Notes: a model not told the origin generated them from the letters alone. DNA of 64,000 bases from Glutamicibacter uratoxydans (GCF_006539925.1 NZ_BJNY01000007.1:124001-188000); one strand, 5' to 3'; shown: positions 25,045 through 33,991, counted from the stretch's first letter. Numbers and translations: made by a program.

Positions 25045-25704
25045 CTAGTGTGCGCCAACGGCCACTTTGGCCTGCCGGGCGTTGGCGCTGGCGCGACTAG
25101 TTTCCAGGTGCTCGGGAATCAATTCGTCCATGGCCGCCGCATCACGGGCGGCGATTGCCTCATAGAGGCGCTCGTGTTCCAGAGCCATCTGCATGAGGTC
25201 GTCATGCTGGGCCATCAGCCATCGCATGCGCCCTCCCAGCGACCTGTGCAGCTCGCAGAGTAGTTCATTGCCCGCCATAGAATTGACCAGATCGTGGAAT
25301 CTCGCCCCCGCACGACGCGAGACTACTGCATCGCCGCTGCGTGCGCTGTCGATTTCCTCATCCAGCACTTCTCTCAAGTCGCTCAGCGACTGGCGCGTGT
25401 ACCGCTGGGCCGCGAGCTTGAATGTCATCAGCTCCAAGGCCACGCGCACCTCAATCACATCGGCGATGTCAGCAGCCTTAAACTCCCTGACCGTCGCGCA
25501 GCTGCGCGGACGCTGTAGCACTAGCCCCTCGGAGATCAGCACCTTGAGCGCCTCGCGCACAGGAAGTCGGCTCACACCCAGCTCTGCAGCTACTTCACGC
25601 TCGATCAACTTCGACCCAGGAAGCTTCAGGCCGTCAATAATGGCAGAACGCAGCTGCTCTGCAACCCGAACCGCCTCCGGTTCAAAATCTTGCTTTTCGG
25701 ACAC
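25045..25704 (-). CDS. GntR-family transcriptional regulator (FadR/VanR type, FCD domain)
   Basis: A 219-residue regulator. The winged HTH is in residues 10-75 (GSKLIEREVAAELGVSRLPV, REALKVLISEGLV). The C-terminal all-helical FCD ligand domain has the spaced histidines in RFHDLVNSM, LEHERLYEAI and EHLETSR that often bind a metal and a carboxylate ligand. GTG start with AGGAGG seven bases upstream; the frame stays open to 25971 but that extension is not protein-like. TTGGTATNCCAA is the kind of dyad GntR/FadR proteins bind, and copies flank this gene and the ABC operon, so it is the likely local repressor and probably regulates itself. Confidence 0.9.
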   Translation of the reverse strand: MSEKQDFEPEAVRVAEQLRSAIIDGLKLPGSKLIEREVAAELGVSRLPVREALKVLISEGLVLQRPRSCATVREFKAADIADVIEVRVALELMTFKLAAQRYTRQSLSDLREVLDEEIDSARSGDAVVSRRAGARFHDLVNSMAGNELLCELHRSLGGRMRWLMAQHDDLMQMALEHERLYEAIAARDAAAMDELIPEHLETSRASANARQAKVAVGAH

Positions 25705-25915
25705 CTTAAAACCTCCTGCTGAATTTGAGAATGCGATGGGCGGCAGAATTCGCCGCAATAAGAATTGATAAACATCCGCTACCGCCAGGACGCCCGTCCT
25801 GATGCTTTGCCAGCCTCGGTGAGCGTGGCGACCGTATGCGGCAGGCTCCCAGGAGCTGCAACAGTTCAGCACATCAGGGCGGAACCGCGGGATGTCCTCA
25901 CACCCTATCCTTTTT

Positions 25916-25927
25916 GGTATTCCAAAG
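25916..25927 (-). promoter_or_regulatory. GntR-type operator candidate upstream of gntR
   Basis: TTGGTATTCCAA (11 of 12), the exact reverse complement of the copy at 24805-24816. It is extended by one matching pair (TTTGG...CCAAA) and lies 212 bases before the gntR start. Confidence 0.65.
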
Positions 25928-26102
25928 ATAGGTATTTTTGAAAGTTGATCGAGTATTACTTCAACCGCCAATACTCGCTGTCATTCAATCGCATTCTCAA
26001 GACCATTAAGGGCCTGTAGTAGAGGTTTTCCACGGGAGCCTTGTTTATCAAACCCAACTCATTACACGAGTTAGAGGCGAGGAATCCTCCCACGGAACAA
26101 CT

Positions 26103-26114
26103 TCGGTATACCTT
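26103..26114. promoter_or_regulatory. Weak GntR-type operator candidate
   Basis: TCGGTATACCTT: the core GGTATACC is perfect and the outer bases diverge (9 of 12). It could be chance. Confidence 0.3.
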
Positions 26115-26500
26115 TGCATCCCATAGTGCCGTAATTCTCAGCGCTAGCCAAGCAGAAGCACGCCCGCCGCGAGAAGCCCCAGCAGAACTAGGCAGGTGCA
26201 GTGAAGCCCCCGACGGGCCGAGGCAGGTAGAAAATCATAGGTCTGCGCAACGTCCGCGCAGGCCGGACGTTCGCACAGCGTCGGCTCAGTCATCACCGCA
26301 CTCCTCGCAGCCTGGGAATCTTGTTCACTCCCCCAGTCTTATGGGTAGGCGCCGCAGGAATCCACGCCATAGGACATATGCCGATATACGGCGGCGCGAT
26401 CAGCGTTGTTTCGACGCAGAAGTTCATAAATGCCTGCCATCCCGGATCCAGTGCCGCTTGCAGCGTCATGCTGGGACTTATTACGCTGCACCGCTGGCGG

Positions 26501-26941
26501 CTAGTTTCGCCAGGCGTTCAGGATCTCCATGGGACATTGCGAGTCGGGATCATTGCCCACGAAGTTGATTTCAAGTACGCGCGTCCTGCCCGAGTAGCGA
26601 TCGAAGGCATCGCGCACTATCGCATCAAGCCGGCCGGACAGCACGCTGAAAAATAGCAGCCGGCCGTCTTTCCACCGCGAGGTGTGGCCTTGTCCGAAAC
26701 GCTCGTGGCCCACCAGCACGCTGTCGGCAAATCCGTTGAGCATCTGGCAGGTGTCCTTGAAATCCAGCCCTCGAACCAGGAATTCTGGATGGCCGGCCTT
26801 GGTCAATCCCACGGTGTAGCCATAGGACTGGGTACGAGGCCCCGGTTCCACAAACACCACCGCGCGCCCATATTTCTTGATCCACCCGTCGGTCCGTTCC
26901 TGCACTTCTTTTCGGCTCATGCCATTGCATTGGTCGCACAT
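26501..26941 (-). CDS. DUF4262 family protein
   Basis: A 146-residue protein. It begins MCDQCNG, and C-x-x-C starts are common in DUF4262 proteins. The core is YGYTVGLTKAGHPEFLVRGL, the family hallmark (T-V-G-L followed by G-H-P-E), then LNGFADSVLVGHERFGQG. Function is unknown; such proteins occur singly in actinobacteria and in toxin or immunity settings. A 6-bp hairpin (26494-26513) holds the stop codon in its loop. It lies 11 bp downstream of the next gene and probably shares its transcript. Confidence 0.78.
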   Translation of the reverse strand: MCDQCNGMSRKEVQERTDGWIKKYGRAVVFVEPGPRTQSYGYTVGLTKAGHPEFLVRGLDFKDTCQMLNGFADSVLVGHERFGQGHTSRWKDGRLLFFSVLSGRLDAIVRDAFDRYSGRTRVLEINFVGNDPDSQCPMEILNAWRN

Positions 26942-26952
26942 GTCCTACCGCC

Positions 26953-27312
26953 CTAATAGATGTGGGCTAGGAGCATGCGCGTGCCTCGCGGGTAGAGCGC
27001 GTCCAACACTTCATCCCCGGTGACAGGATCGATCTCCTCGTCGAAGTACACCGGGTCATCAGCCACGCCGTAGCAGGGCTCCTCGTCAAAGCGGCAGCCT
27101 TCGGCGACCAGATCCACAGCATCCGACAGCACCTCGCCTGCCACCTCATCGCCATGCGAGATGATCGCCAGCTCGGGATGGTCGTAATGCCCCATCCCGT
27201 AGGTGCAGGCGACGCTGCCTTCGCCGTCGTCCGCTTCATATCTCAGGATGACGACCACTACCGCGGCAGGCTCGGCTTCGGGCTCGACTTCCGGTTGTTG
27301 TTGTGAGCTCAT
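26953..27312 (-). CDS. DUF4262-like acidic protein
   Basis: A 119-residue, strongly acidic protein. ATG 27312 (MSSQQQPEVEPEAEP) is preceded by GGAGTAG. The segment ACTYGMGHYDHPELAIISHG mirrors the DUF4262 core of its neighbour (G-x-Y/G ... HPE), followed by CYGVADDPVYFDEEID. I infer that it is a diverged relative of the downstream gene. No signal peptide or membrane segment. Function unknown. Confidence 0.65.
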   Translation of the reverse strand: MSSQQQPEVEPEAEPAAVVVVILRYEADDGEGSVACTYGMGHYDHPELAIISHGDEVAGEVLSDAVDLVAEGCRFDEEPCYGVADDPVYFDEEIDPVTGDEVLDALYPRGTRMLLAHIY

Positions 27313-27421
27313 GGGAACTACTCCATTTCTCTTGGGGTAGTTCAAGTGTTCGTTCAAGGCCAGCTGCGTGGAGCGCAGAGGCTGCAGGTTGTGGACAACC
27401 GGCAAAATTCCCTGCAGAACA

Positions 27422-27469
27422 GCACAGGGCGCCGCACCGGATCGTTTGATCCGGCACGACGCCCTGTGC
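27422..27469 (-). terminator. Terminator after malic enzyme gene
   Basis: Stem with outer arms GCACAGGGCG/CGCCCTGTGC (27422-27431, 27460-27469), a symmetric 5-base internal loop, and inner arms CCGGATC/GATCCGG around GTTT. It lies 65 bases after the malic enzyme stop. No strong T-run on either strand. Confidence 0.8.
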
Positions 27470-27533
27470 GCCCGGGGAGCTCTCCAACTACACCCGGAAG
27501 ATCCTTCTCTGTGCGAGAAGAACTTTCAGTGAC

Positions 27534-28703
27534 TTACTCAGCCGAAGCTGCGGCCACAGCTGCCGCCACGGCTGGCATGACGCGCTCGTCGATAGCCGAA
27601 GGGATGATGTAGTCAGCTGCCAGGTCATCGCCCACCAGGTCGGCGATGGCGTGGGCGGCTGCAACCTTCATTGCCTCGGTGATCTTCTTGGCGCCCGCAT
27701 CCAGCGCACCGCGGAAGATGCCTGGGAATGCCAGAACGTTGTTGATCTGGTTAGGGAAGTCGCTGCGGCCGGTAGCTACAACTGCAGCGTACTTGGCGGC
27801 GACATCCGGCATGATCTCCGGGGTTGGGTTCGACAGAGCGAAGATGATCGCGTTGTCGTTCATCTTGGCAACTGCTTCCTCAGGGAACTGCGAGGAGGAC
27901 AGGCCGACGACGACGTCTGCGCCTTCCAGTGCCTCGGCCAGGCCGCCGATGACGTCATCGCGGTTGGTGCGGGAAGCCAGTTCTGCCTTGATCTCGTTCA
28001 GGTCGTCGCGCTGGCGGTTGATGGTGCCGCGGGAGTCAAGAACGATTACGTCGGCAACGCCTGCCGAGAGCAGCAGGTTGGTCACTGCAACGCCTGCGGA
28101 GCCGGCGCCGGAGACGACGACCTTCAGCGAGCTGATGTCGCGCTTGGTCTGGCGGGCTGCGCCGATCAGGGCTGCCAGGGTCACCACTGCGGTGCCGTGC
28201 TGGTCATCGTGCATGACCGGCATGTCCAGTGCTTCGATGAGGCGGCGCTCGATCTCGAAGCAGCGTGGTGCGGAGATGTCTTCCAGGTTCACTGCGCCGA
28301 AGCTTGGGCTCAGGCGGACGATGGTCTCAACGATCTCGTCGACATCGGTGGTGTTCAGAACCAGCGGGATGGAGTTCAGGTCGGCGTACTGCTTGAACAG
28401 CGCGGCCTTGCCTTCCATGACCGGCAGGGAGGCGGCTGGGCCGATGTTGCCCAGGCCCAGGACTGCGGTGCCGTCGGAGACGACTGCAACCAGGCGGCCG
28501 GTCCAGGTGTGGGTTTCGTGCTTGGCTGGATCGTCGGCGATTGCCTGCGAAACCTTGGCAACACCCGGAGTGTAGGCGATGGACAGATCGCGCTTGGTGG
28601 ACAGCGGCATCTTCGAGCCGATGGTCAGCTTGCCACCCAGGTGGGCGTTGAAGATCTCTTCATCGGTGATGGTTGACAGGTCATTGGTGGATTCAACGGA
28701 CAT
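27534..28703 (-). CDS. NAD(P)-dependent malic enzyme
   Basis: Cytoplasmic enzyme that oxidatively decarboxylates malate to pyruvate, giving NAD(P)H; 389 residues, the usual length of the short bacterial type. Visible motifs: SIAYTPGVAKVSQAI, VSDGTAVLGLGNIGPAASLPVMEGK (given in parts), NLEDISAPRCFEIE with the metal-binding acid, MHDDQHGTAVVTLAAL, the Rossmann motif GAGSAGVA and LSNPTPE. GAAGAG precedes the ATG. The enzyme links C4 acids to pyruvate and NADPH; pntAB is encoded nearby. Confidence 0.95.
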   Translation of the reverse strand: MSVESTNDLSTITDEEIFNAHLGGKLTIGSKMPLSTKRDLSIAYTPGVAKVSQAIADDPAKHETHTWTGRLVAVVSDGTAVLGLGNIGPAASLPVMEGKAALFKQYADLNSIPLVLNTTDVDEIVETIVRLSPSFGAVNLEDISAPRCFEIERRLIEALDMPVMHDDQHGTAVVTLAALIGAARQTKRDISSLKVVVSGAGSAGVAVTNLLLSAGVADVIVLDSRGTINRQRDDLNEIKAELASRTNRDDVIGGLAEALEGADVVVGLSSSQFPEEAVAKMNDNAIIFALSNPTPEIMPDVAAKYAAVVATGRSDFPNQINNVLAFPGIFRGALDAGAKKITEAMKVAAAHAIADLVGDDLAADYIIPSAIDERVMPAVAAAVAAASAE

Positions 28704-29058
28704 TGAATAACTCTTCTTTCAAGAAAGTTCTATATGACGAATAACGAGTACCCACGAAACTTGTGGCATAGCGAAGGGACAGGCAATAAGACCATTCATC
28801 CGACCGCAATAGAGCTTGGTCCCGCGCACTTAAGGCAGGCCAAGGCATCCATGTGCACAATTCCTCGCGGGTTCCGCCTGGTAAGGCCGAGCAGCCCGAC
28901 ATGGTGTGCCGGAAGATGGCGTGGTCAATACTTTCTTTAGACCCTTGAATTTCCACGATACGATAAATAATGATCATTAGGCAAGAACTTTTTGTCGCAA
29001 TCTCGTCATATTCGACAATTGGCGGCTCATCGTGCGAGCCGTCAGGTTCTGAGGCAGA
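28704..29058. other. Intergenic region between malic enzyme and HTH gene
   Basis: 355 bp between divergent genes. It contains a perfect 12-bp palindrome TAATGATCATTA at 28968-28979, 80 bases before the HTH gene, and an inverted pair TTGTCG/CGACAA around 28993-29018. Frames open here on the minus strand are not protein-like. Confidence 0.5.
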
Positions 29059-29478
29059 ATGAGTTCTATGGCTTCTGGAACCTCTGCGCTGGGTAATCTG
29101 CGAACCTTTGAAGCGCTCGATGAGAAAACCACAGCACGCCTGCGTCGTGCCTTGGAAGATTCAAGTGACACTACAGTATTTGTCAACGGAACGGCACTAC
29201 AACTGCCTGTTAACGCGCATGAAGCCCTGATAGAGGTCCTCAATCGCTTCGCCGCCGGAGAGTCGGTGAGCATCGGAACCCCGGAGCTGCTGCTGAACAC
29301 CTCGCAGGCGGCGCAGATGGCAGGAATTTCCAACACCTACCTGCGCAAACTCGCCGATGCAGGGATCATCCAGGTCGAGTACCGCGGCACCCACCGACGC
29401 ATCAAGCCAAGCTCCATCCAGGCATGGCTGGATTCGCGCGCCGCCTCCCACCCGGTGCCTTCAGCCGACCAGGAATGA
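29059..29478 (+). CDS. Excisionase-type HTH DNA-binding protein
   Basis: A 139-residue protein. The C-terminal half is an excisionase/MerR-like winged helix: LLNTSQAAQMAGISNTYLRK, LADAGIIQVEYRGTHRRIK. The N-terminal half (LRTFEALDEKTTARLRRALE) resembles the dimerising part of Xre-like antitoxins paired with PIN-type toxins. The partner here is a membrane protein, which overlaps by 4 bp. ATG 29068 is an alternative start. Confidence 0.8.
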   Translation: MSSMASGTSALGNLRTFEALDEKTTARLRRALEDSSDTTVFVNGTALQLPVNAHEALIEVLNRFAAGESVSIGTPELLLNTSQAAQMAGISNTYLRKLADAGIIQVEYRGTHRRIKPSSIQAWLDSRAASHPVPSADQE

Positions 29479-30302
29479 GGCCGCGGACCGTCCCCTGGTG
29501 GGACCGTTTGCTCATCCGCATGCCCGCCTACTTGTTGCTGGCCTGGATGGGCTGCTACGGCATGTTCCAGAACGGCTGGGTTCCGTTCTCCAGCTTGGTC
29601 CTAATCTTCTTCGCCGCCGCGCTGCCCCTGCTGGCAGGATGGCAGCTGCTTCGAGTGTTCCTGGAACACCGAGCCAGGCGCGTCTGGGAGGCAGAGCATG
29701 CGACGACCCCCAACCAGCTGGGCCTGCCAGATCCGGCCGAGGTCGCCGCCCAGCTGGCGGCCATCAATGCCAGCTATCCGCGGGTGCTGCCCATGGCGCC
29801 GCCCAAGCACGGCGTGCCACTGGCCCTGCTGGCAGCTGTGGGGATCATCGGCGCCGGGGCCGGCGCCGCATGGCTTGCCTGGTGGCTGGGGGCCGGAAGA
29901 TTCACCGCGCCAGTCGCCATCGCTGTAGTTTTGGCCCTACTGGCGCCGTGGCCGAACAACATCATCCGGCGTCGCATCATCCGAAATTACGGCGGCCTGC
30001 AGCTGCAGGCCCAGAAAATACAGCTGCGGGTCAACGAGCAGCGCTACGCCCCCAGCGGCTCGCGGGACACTGGCGCCGCGGACTCTGCCCTGCAGTTGGC
30101 GGCCCAGGCCAACCGCGCCATGGAATCCTTCGCCGCCGCCGATCGCCACGATGCGGCAGCGGCGAGCTTGGATGTGCTGGCAGACATCTCCCGCCGCTGC
30201 TTCGCGGCAGACAGCAGGCTAGCCAAGACTATTGCCGGCGCGCAGCGCAGGTGCCATGCAGCCCAAGCTGAGCTGATGCAAAAGCCCTCGCTGCTCGCCT
30301 GA
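29475..30302 (+). CDS. Membrane protein of unknown function, 275 residues
   Basis: I do not recognise the family. The start ATG 29475 overlaps the HTH stop (ATGA). Hydrophobic segments lie at about residues 15-30 and 33-56 (LVLIFFAAALPLLAGWQLL) and 113-160 (VPLALLAAVGIIGAGAGAAW, IAVVLALLAPW). The last 100 residues are Ala-rich, helical and probably cytoplasmic. Tight coupling to the HTH gene suggests a functional pair, either a regulator with its membrane target or a toxin-antitoxin-like unit. Confidence 0.65.
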   Translation: MRPRTVPWWDRLLIRMPAYLLLAWMGCYGMFQNGWVPFSSLVLIFFAAALPLLAGWQLLRVFLEHRARRVWEAEHATTPNQLGLPDPAEVAAQLAAINASYPRVLPMAPPKHGVPLALLAAVGIIGAGAGAAWLAWWLGAGRFTAPVAIAVVLALLAPWPNNIIRRRIIRNYGGLQLQAQKIQLRVNEQRYAPSGSRDTGAADSALQLAAQANRAMESFAAADRHDAAAASLDVLADISRRCFAADSRLAKTIAGAQRRCHAAQAELMQKPSLLA

Positions 30303-30394
30303 CTCTTGCCATTCCGTGTTCTTCCTGCTGGAATACAAAAGTAGATTATTAGTAAACTTTCAGGCCGCTGCGGCAGCCCGTCCAAGGAGTACAC

Positions 30395-31618
30395 ATGACA
30401 GCAGAGCAGGCAAAGACGCACGAGGCGCTTTTCTCCGAACGGGCCGCGGGAATCAAGCAGTCGGCGGTGCGCGACGTGTTCGAGCTGTCGCTGGATCCTT
30501 CGCTGGTGTCCTTGGCCGGCGGCAACCCCTACCTGCAGCTGCTGCCGCTGGAAAAGATCGGCCAGATCGCCCAGCGCATCATCGTGGAGCAGGGCCCGGT
30601 GGCGCTGCAGTACGGTTCGGGACTGGGCACCGAAGAGCTGCGCGCACAGATCCTGGAGGTCATGGCCGCCGAGGGCATCACGAACGTCGGCTTTGACGAT
30701 GTGGTGGTCACCAACGGCTCGCAGTCGGCCCAGGACATGGCCTGTAAGGTATTCTGCGACCCGGGCGACACCGTATTGTGCGAAGACCCCACCTATGTGG
30801 GCGCGCTGAACACCTTCGAGGCCTACCAGGTCACCGCCCGCCCGGTGGGCACCGACGAGAACGGCCTGATCCCCGCTGCGCTGCGCGAGCGCATCGCCGA
30901 GCTGCGCGCTGCCGGCGAGCGCATCAAGTTCCTCTACACCATCCCGAACTTCAACAACCCCTCGGGCATCACCCTGGCCGCCGAGCGCCGCCAGGAGATC
31001 GTAGACATCTGCCGCGAGGAAGGCATCCTGATCCTCGAGGACAACCCCTATGGCATGCTGCGCTACGAGGGCGAGGCCGCCCCGACCCTGCGCAGCCTTG
31101 ACGCAGAAAACGTCATCTACATGGGCTCCTTCTCCAAGATCTTCGCCCCTGGCCTGCGCATTGGCTGGGCCGCGGTGCCCACCCACCTGTTCCGCCGCTT
31201 CTACCTGGCAGGCGAGGCGGTGGCGCTGTGCCCGCCGACCCTGAACCAGATGATCATCAGCAGCTACCTCGAAGAGCACGACTGGAAGGGGCAGGTCGCC
31301 AAATACAACGAGCTCTACCGCTCGCGCCGTGACGCAATGCTGGCAGCGCTGGCCAAATACCTGCCAGCGGGCATCACCCACACCCACCCGGCCGGCGGCT
31401 TTTTCATCTGGCTGACCCTGCCGGAGGGCATCGACACCTATGAGCTGCTGCAGGAAGGCGTGAAGGCGGGAGTGATCTTCATTCCGGGAGCAGCCTTCAG
31501 CCCGAGCGGCGAGGCGAGCAACAAGCTGCGCCTGGCGTTCTGCTCGGTGGACGAGGACACCATCACCGAGGGCGTGCGCCGCCTGTCACTGCTTTTGCAG
31601 CAGGCCCTCGCGTCCTGA
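30395..31618 (+). CDS. PLP-dependent aminotransferase (class I/II, 2-aminoadipate aminotransferase-like)
   Basis: A 407-residue aminotransferase. The PLP lysine is Lys248 in GSFSKIFAPGLRIGW. Other motifs: LVSLAGGNPYLQLLP, VTNGSQSAQDMACKVFCDPGD (in part), TIPNFNNPSGIT and EDNPYGMLRY. It lacks the HTH of MocR regulators. Relatives use 2-aminoadipate, kynurenine, branched-chain or aromatic amino acids; the substrate is not clear. A good ribosome site (AAGGAG) precedes the ATG. The last 33 bases overlap the end of the convergent EamA gene. Confidence 0.92.
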   Translation: MTAEQAKTHEALFSERAAGIKQSAVRDVFELSLDPSLVSLAGGNPYLQLLPLEKIGQIAQRIIVEQGPVALQYGSGLGTEELRAQILEVMAAEGITNVGFDDVVVTNGSQSAQDMACKVFCDPGDTVLCEDPTYVGALNTFEAYQVTARPVGTDENGLIPAALRERIAELRAAGERIKFLYTIPNFNNPSGITLAAERRQEIVDICREEGILILEDNPYGMLRYEGEAAPTLRSLDAENVIYMGSFSKIFAPGLRIGWAAVPTHLFRRFYLAGEAVALCPPTLNQMIISSYLEEHDWKGQVAKYNELYRSRRDAMLAALAKYLPAGITHTHPAGGFFIWLTLPEGIDTYELLQEGVKAGVIFIPGAAFSPSGEASNKLRLAFCSVDEDTITEGVRRLSLLLQQALAS

Positions 31619-32518
31619 CAGCTCGCTGCGGCGCTGCGCGATCTGCATGATCGCCGCGGCGCCTAGGATCAGCGCCACCCCTGCCAGCGCGGCGGCATCG
31701 AAGTCTTCGCCCAGGAAGACGATGCCGATCCCCATGGCGAACACCGGCGGAATGTAGCTGGCGGTGGAGGCGGTCACCGCGCCCAGCGAGGCGACGATGA
31801 TGTAGTAGAGCACGAACACCACGCCGGTGCCCATGACGCCCAGGCCCAGCACCACCGAGGCCAGGGCGCCCGGGTCCCGGGCGATGTTGGTGATGCCCTC
31901 CAGATCGGTGAACAGCGCCAGACCGATGGCTGCGAGCACCGTCTGGTAGGAGGCCGCGGCCGCCGCCGGGATGCCCAGCGGCGTGATGAACCGCCTGGCA
32001 TAGCCATAGGACAGCCCCAGGCTGGCCGAGCCGAGCAGCATCCACAGCACCCCGGCGGCATCGATGCTCGCAGCGTTCCACGGCTGCGCGATGACCACCA
32101 CGCCCGCCGCGCCGAGCAGCAGGCCGGCCGTCTTGGGCGCCGTCAGCTTCTCGGTGCGGAAGACCAGCACCGCGCCGATGGCGGCGAACAGCGGGATCGA
32201 GCCGCTCAGCGCCCCGGCGATTCCGCTGTCCAGCATGAAGGTGCCGGTGGCATAGGCGAAGTAGTACAGCCCTGCGCCCAGGATCGCCTGTGGAATGAAG
32301 CGGTGGGCAAAACGCAGGTGCCGCACGGAGAAGGAACCGGTGGCTGCGGCGAAGATGATGATCGGCACGGCCCCGAACACCAGCCGCAGCAGCGCGGTCT
32401 GCCCCGCACTGATGTACGGGGCGGCCGCCTGCATGAACAGGAAGTTGGTTCCCCAGATGGCGCTGAGCAGCCCGTAGGCGGCCAGTGCGCCGCGCCGGTT
32501 CACCGAAGAAAAACGCAT
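31586..32518 (-). CDS. EamA/DMT-family transporter
   Basis: Ten-helix metabolite exporter type, 310 residues, two EamA repeats. Characteristic starts are LLSAIWGTNFLFMQAAAPY in the first half and GVLWMLLGSASLGLSYGYARRF in the second, with GAVTASTASYIPPVFAMGIG at the end. It begins 23 bp after pntB in the same direction and may be its last operon member. Substrate unknown; amino acids and amines are typical. Confidence 0.9.
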   Translation of the reverse strand: MRFSSVNRRGALAAYGLLSAIWGTNFLFMQAAAPYISAGQTALLRLVFGAVPIIIFAAATGSFSVRHLRFAHRFIPQAILGAGLYYFAYATGTFMLDSGIAGALSGSIPLFAAIGAVLVFRTEKLTAPKTAGLLLGAAGVVVIAQPWNAASIDAAGVLWMLLGSASLGLSYGYARRFITPLGIPAAAAASYQTVLAAIGLALFTDLEGITNIARDPGALASVVLGLGVMGTGVVFVLYYIIVASLGAVTASTASYIPPVFAMGIGIVFLGEDFDAAALAGVALILGAAAIMQIAQRRSELSGREGLLQKQ

Positions 32519-32541
32519 GGGTTAAACGCTACCTGCTGGAC

Positions 32542-33942
32542 TCACAGCGTCCGAAGGATGTCTTCCACCCGCTCTTTTGCGTCGCCGAAGAGCATCTGCG
32601 AATTCTCCCTGAAGAACAGCGGGTTCTGCACCCCGGCATAGCCGCTGGCCATGGAGCGCTTAAAGACCACCACGTTCTTCGCCTCCCACACCCGCAGCAC
32701 CGGCATGCCGGCGATCGGGCTGCCCGGATCCTCGGCCGCGGCCGGGTTCACCGTGTCATTCGCGCCGATCACCAGCACCACCGTGGTCTCGGACAGCTCG
32801 TCGTTGACCTCGTCCATTTCGAAGACGATGTCATAGGGCACCTTGGCCTCGGCCAGCAGCACGTTCATGTGCCCGGGCAGGCGCCCTGCCACCGGGTGGA
32901 TGCCGAAGCGCACCTTGACCCCCTTGGCCGCCAACCTTCCGGCAAGCTCGGCCACCGGGTACTGCGCCTGGGCCACCGCCATGCCGTAGCCCGGGGTGAT
33001 CACCACGCTGTCCGCTTCCGAGAGCAGCTGCGCGGTCTGCTCCGCGGAGATCTCACGGTGCTCGCCGTAGTCTTCATCGCTCTTCGAGGCCGCCTCGATG
33101 CCGAAGCCTCCGGCGATCACGGAGAAGAACGAGCGGTTCATCGCCTTGCACATGATGTATGACAGGTAGGCGCCGGAGGAGCCCACCAGCGCGCCGGTGA
33201 TGATCAGCAGGTCGTTGTTCAGCAGGAAGCCGGCCGCGGCGGCCGCCCAGCCGGAGTAGCTGTTGAGCATCGAGACGACCACCGGCATGTCTCCGCCGCC
33301 GATGGATGCCACCAGATGCCAGCCCAGGGCGAAGGACAGCCCCGTGGCCGCCGCCAGCATCCACAGTTCGGTGGTGTTCACGTAGAGCACCGTGAGCACC
33401 GCGAAGAGCGCGATGGCCCCCAGGTTGATGGCATTCTTCCCGGGCAGCACCAGCGCCTTGGACTTGATCCGCCCGGAGAGCTTCAGGAAGGCGACGATCG
33501 AGCCGGTGAAGGTCACCCCGCCGATGAAGATGCCGATGAACACCTCCGCCCGGTGGATCGTTTCCAGCTGTCCCGACAGGACGGGGTGCTCCAGATGCCC
33601 GTTCCAGCCCACCAGCACGGCGGCTAGTCCCACGAAACTGTGCAGCAGGGCGATCAGCTCGGGCATGCCGGTCATCTCCACCACGCGGGCGCGCCACAGG
33701 CCGACGGCCCCGCCGATCAGCACCGCGAGCACCAGCAGGATCATGCCGGTGCGCAGCTGCGGACCGGGCTGGGCCCCGCTGAAGCTGAGCACGATCGTGG
33801 CGCCCAAGGACAGCGCCATGCCGGCGATGCCGTAGGCGACGCCGCGCTTAGCGGTTTCGTGCCGGCTCAGCCCGGCGAGGCTGAGGATGAAGAGCAGCCC
33901 GGCGGTGATGTAGGCGGCGCCGGTGATGGATTCAGGACTCAC
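32542..33942 (-). CDS. pntB: NAD(P) transhydrogenase subunit beta
   Basis: Proton-translocating transhydrogenase subunit, 466 residues. The N-terminal part (about residues 1-260) has nine or so membrane helices with [20 protein letters not shown]; the C-terminal NADP-binding domain III has [49 protein letters not shown] and [21 protein letters not shown] start (33942) after AAGGGAG; the frame stays open upstream without homology. Confidence 0.96.
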   Translation of the reverse strand: MSPESITGAAYITAGLLFILSLAGLSRHETAKRGVAYGIAGMALSLGATIVLSFSGAQPGPQLRTGMILLVLAVLIGGAVGLWRARVVEMTGMPELIALLHSFVGLAAVLVGWNGHLEHPVLSGQLETIHRAEVFIGIFIGGVTFTGSIVAFLKLSGRIKSKALVLPGKNAINLGAIALFAVLTVLYVNTTELWMLAAATGLSFALGWHLVASIGGGDMPVVVSMLNSYSGWAAAAAGFLLNNDLLIITGALVGSSGAYLSYIMCKAMNRSFFSVIAGGFGIEAASKSDEDYGEHREISAEQTAQLLSEADSVVITPGYGMAVAQAQYPVAELAGRLAAKGVKVRFGIHPVAGRLPGHMNVLLAEAKVPYDIVFEMDEVNDELSETTVVLVIGANDTVNPAAAEDPGSPIAGMPVLRVWEAKNVVVFKRSMASGYAGVQNPLFFRENSQMLFGDAKERVEDILRTL

Positions 33943-33991
33943 AGGTGGGCTCCCTTGGGAAGATCGAAAGAAAATGGCGTGCGCTGGGTCA

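Larger units (their letters stand above)
25705..26500. other. 796-bp stretch without a convincing gene
   Basis: Frames open on both strands here have unnatural composition (for example an Arg/Pro/Ser-rich plus-strand frame at 26041-26568). What is visible: two GntR-type operator candidates (25916-25927 and 26103-26114), an AT-rich segment around 25905-26050, and a hairpin with perfect 8-bp arms AACGTCCG/CGGACGTT at 26249-26271. The stretch may hold the gntR promoter, an undetected small RNA, or the remains of a lost gene. Confidence 0.5.

Noticed and set aside
25705-25971. N-terminal extension of the GntR regulator
   Set aside because: The GTG at 25704 has a perfect AGGAGG; the upstream codons do not resemble any part of a GntR protein and would cross an operator.
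26041-26568. A 175-codon plus-strand frame in the gap beside gntR
   Set aside because: TTG start without ribosome site, Arg/Ser/Pro-rich product, overlaps the DUF4262 gene on the other strand.
28693-28977. A 94-codon minus-strand frame upstream of the malic enzyme
   Set aside because: Overlaps the malic enzyme start, no ribosome site, no protein-like pattern; more likely promoter DNA.
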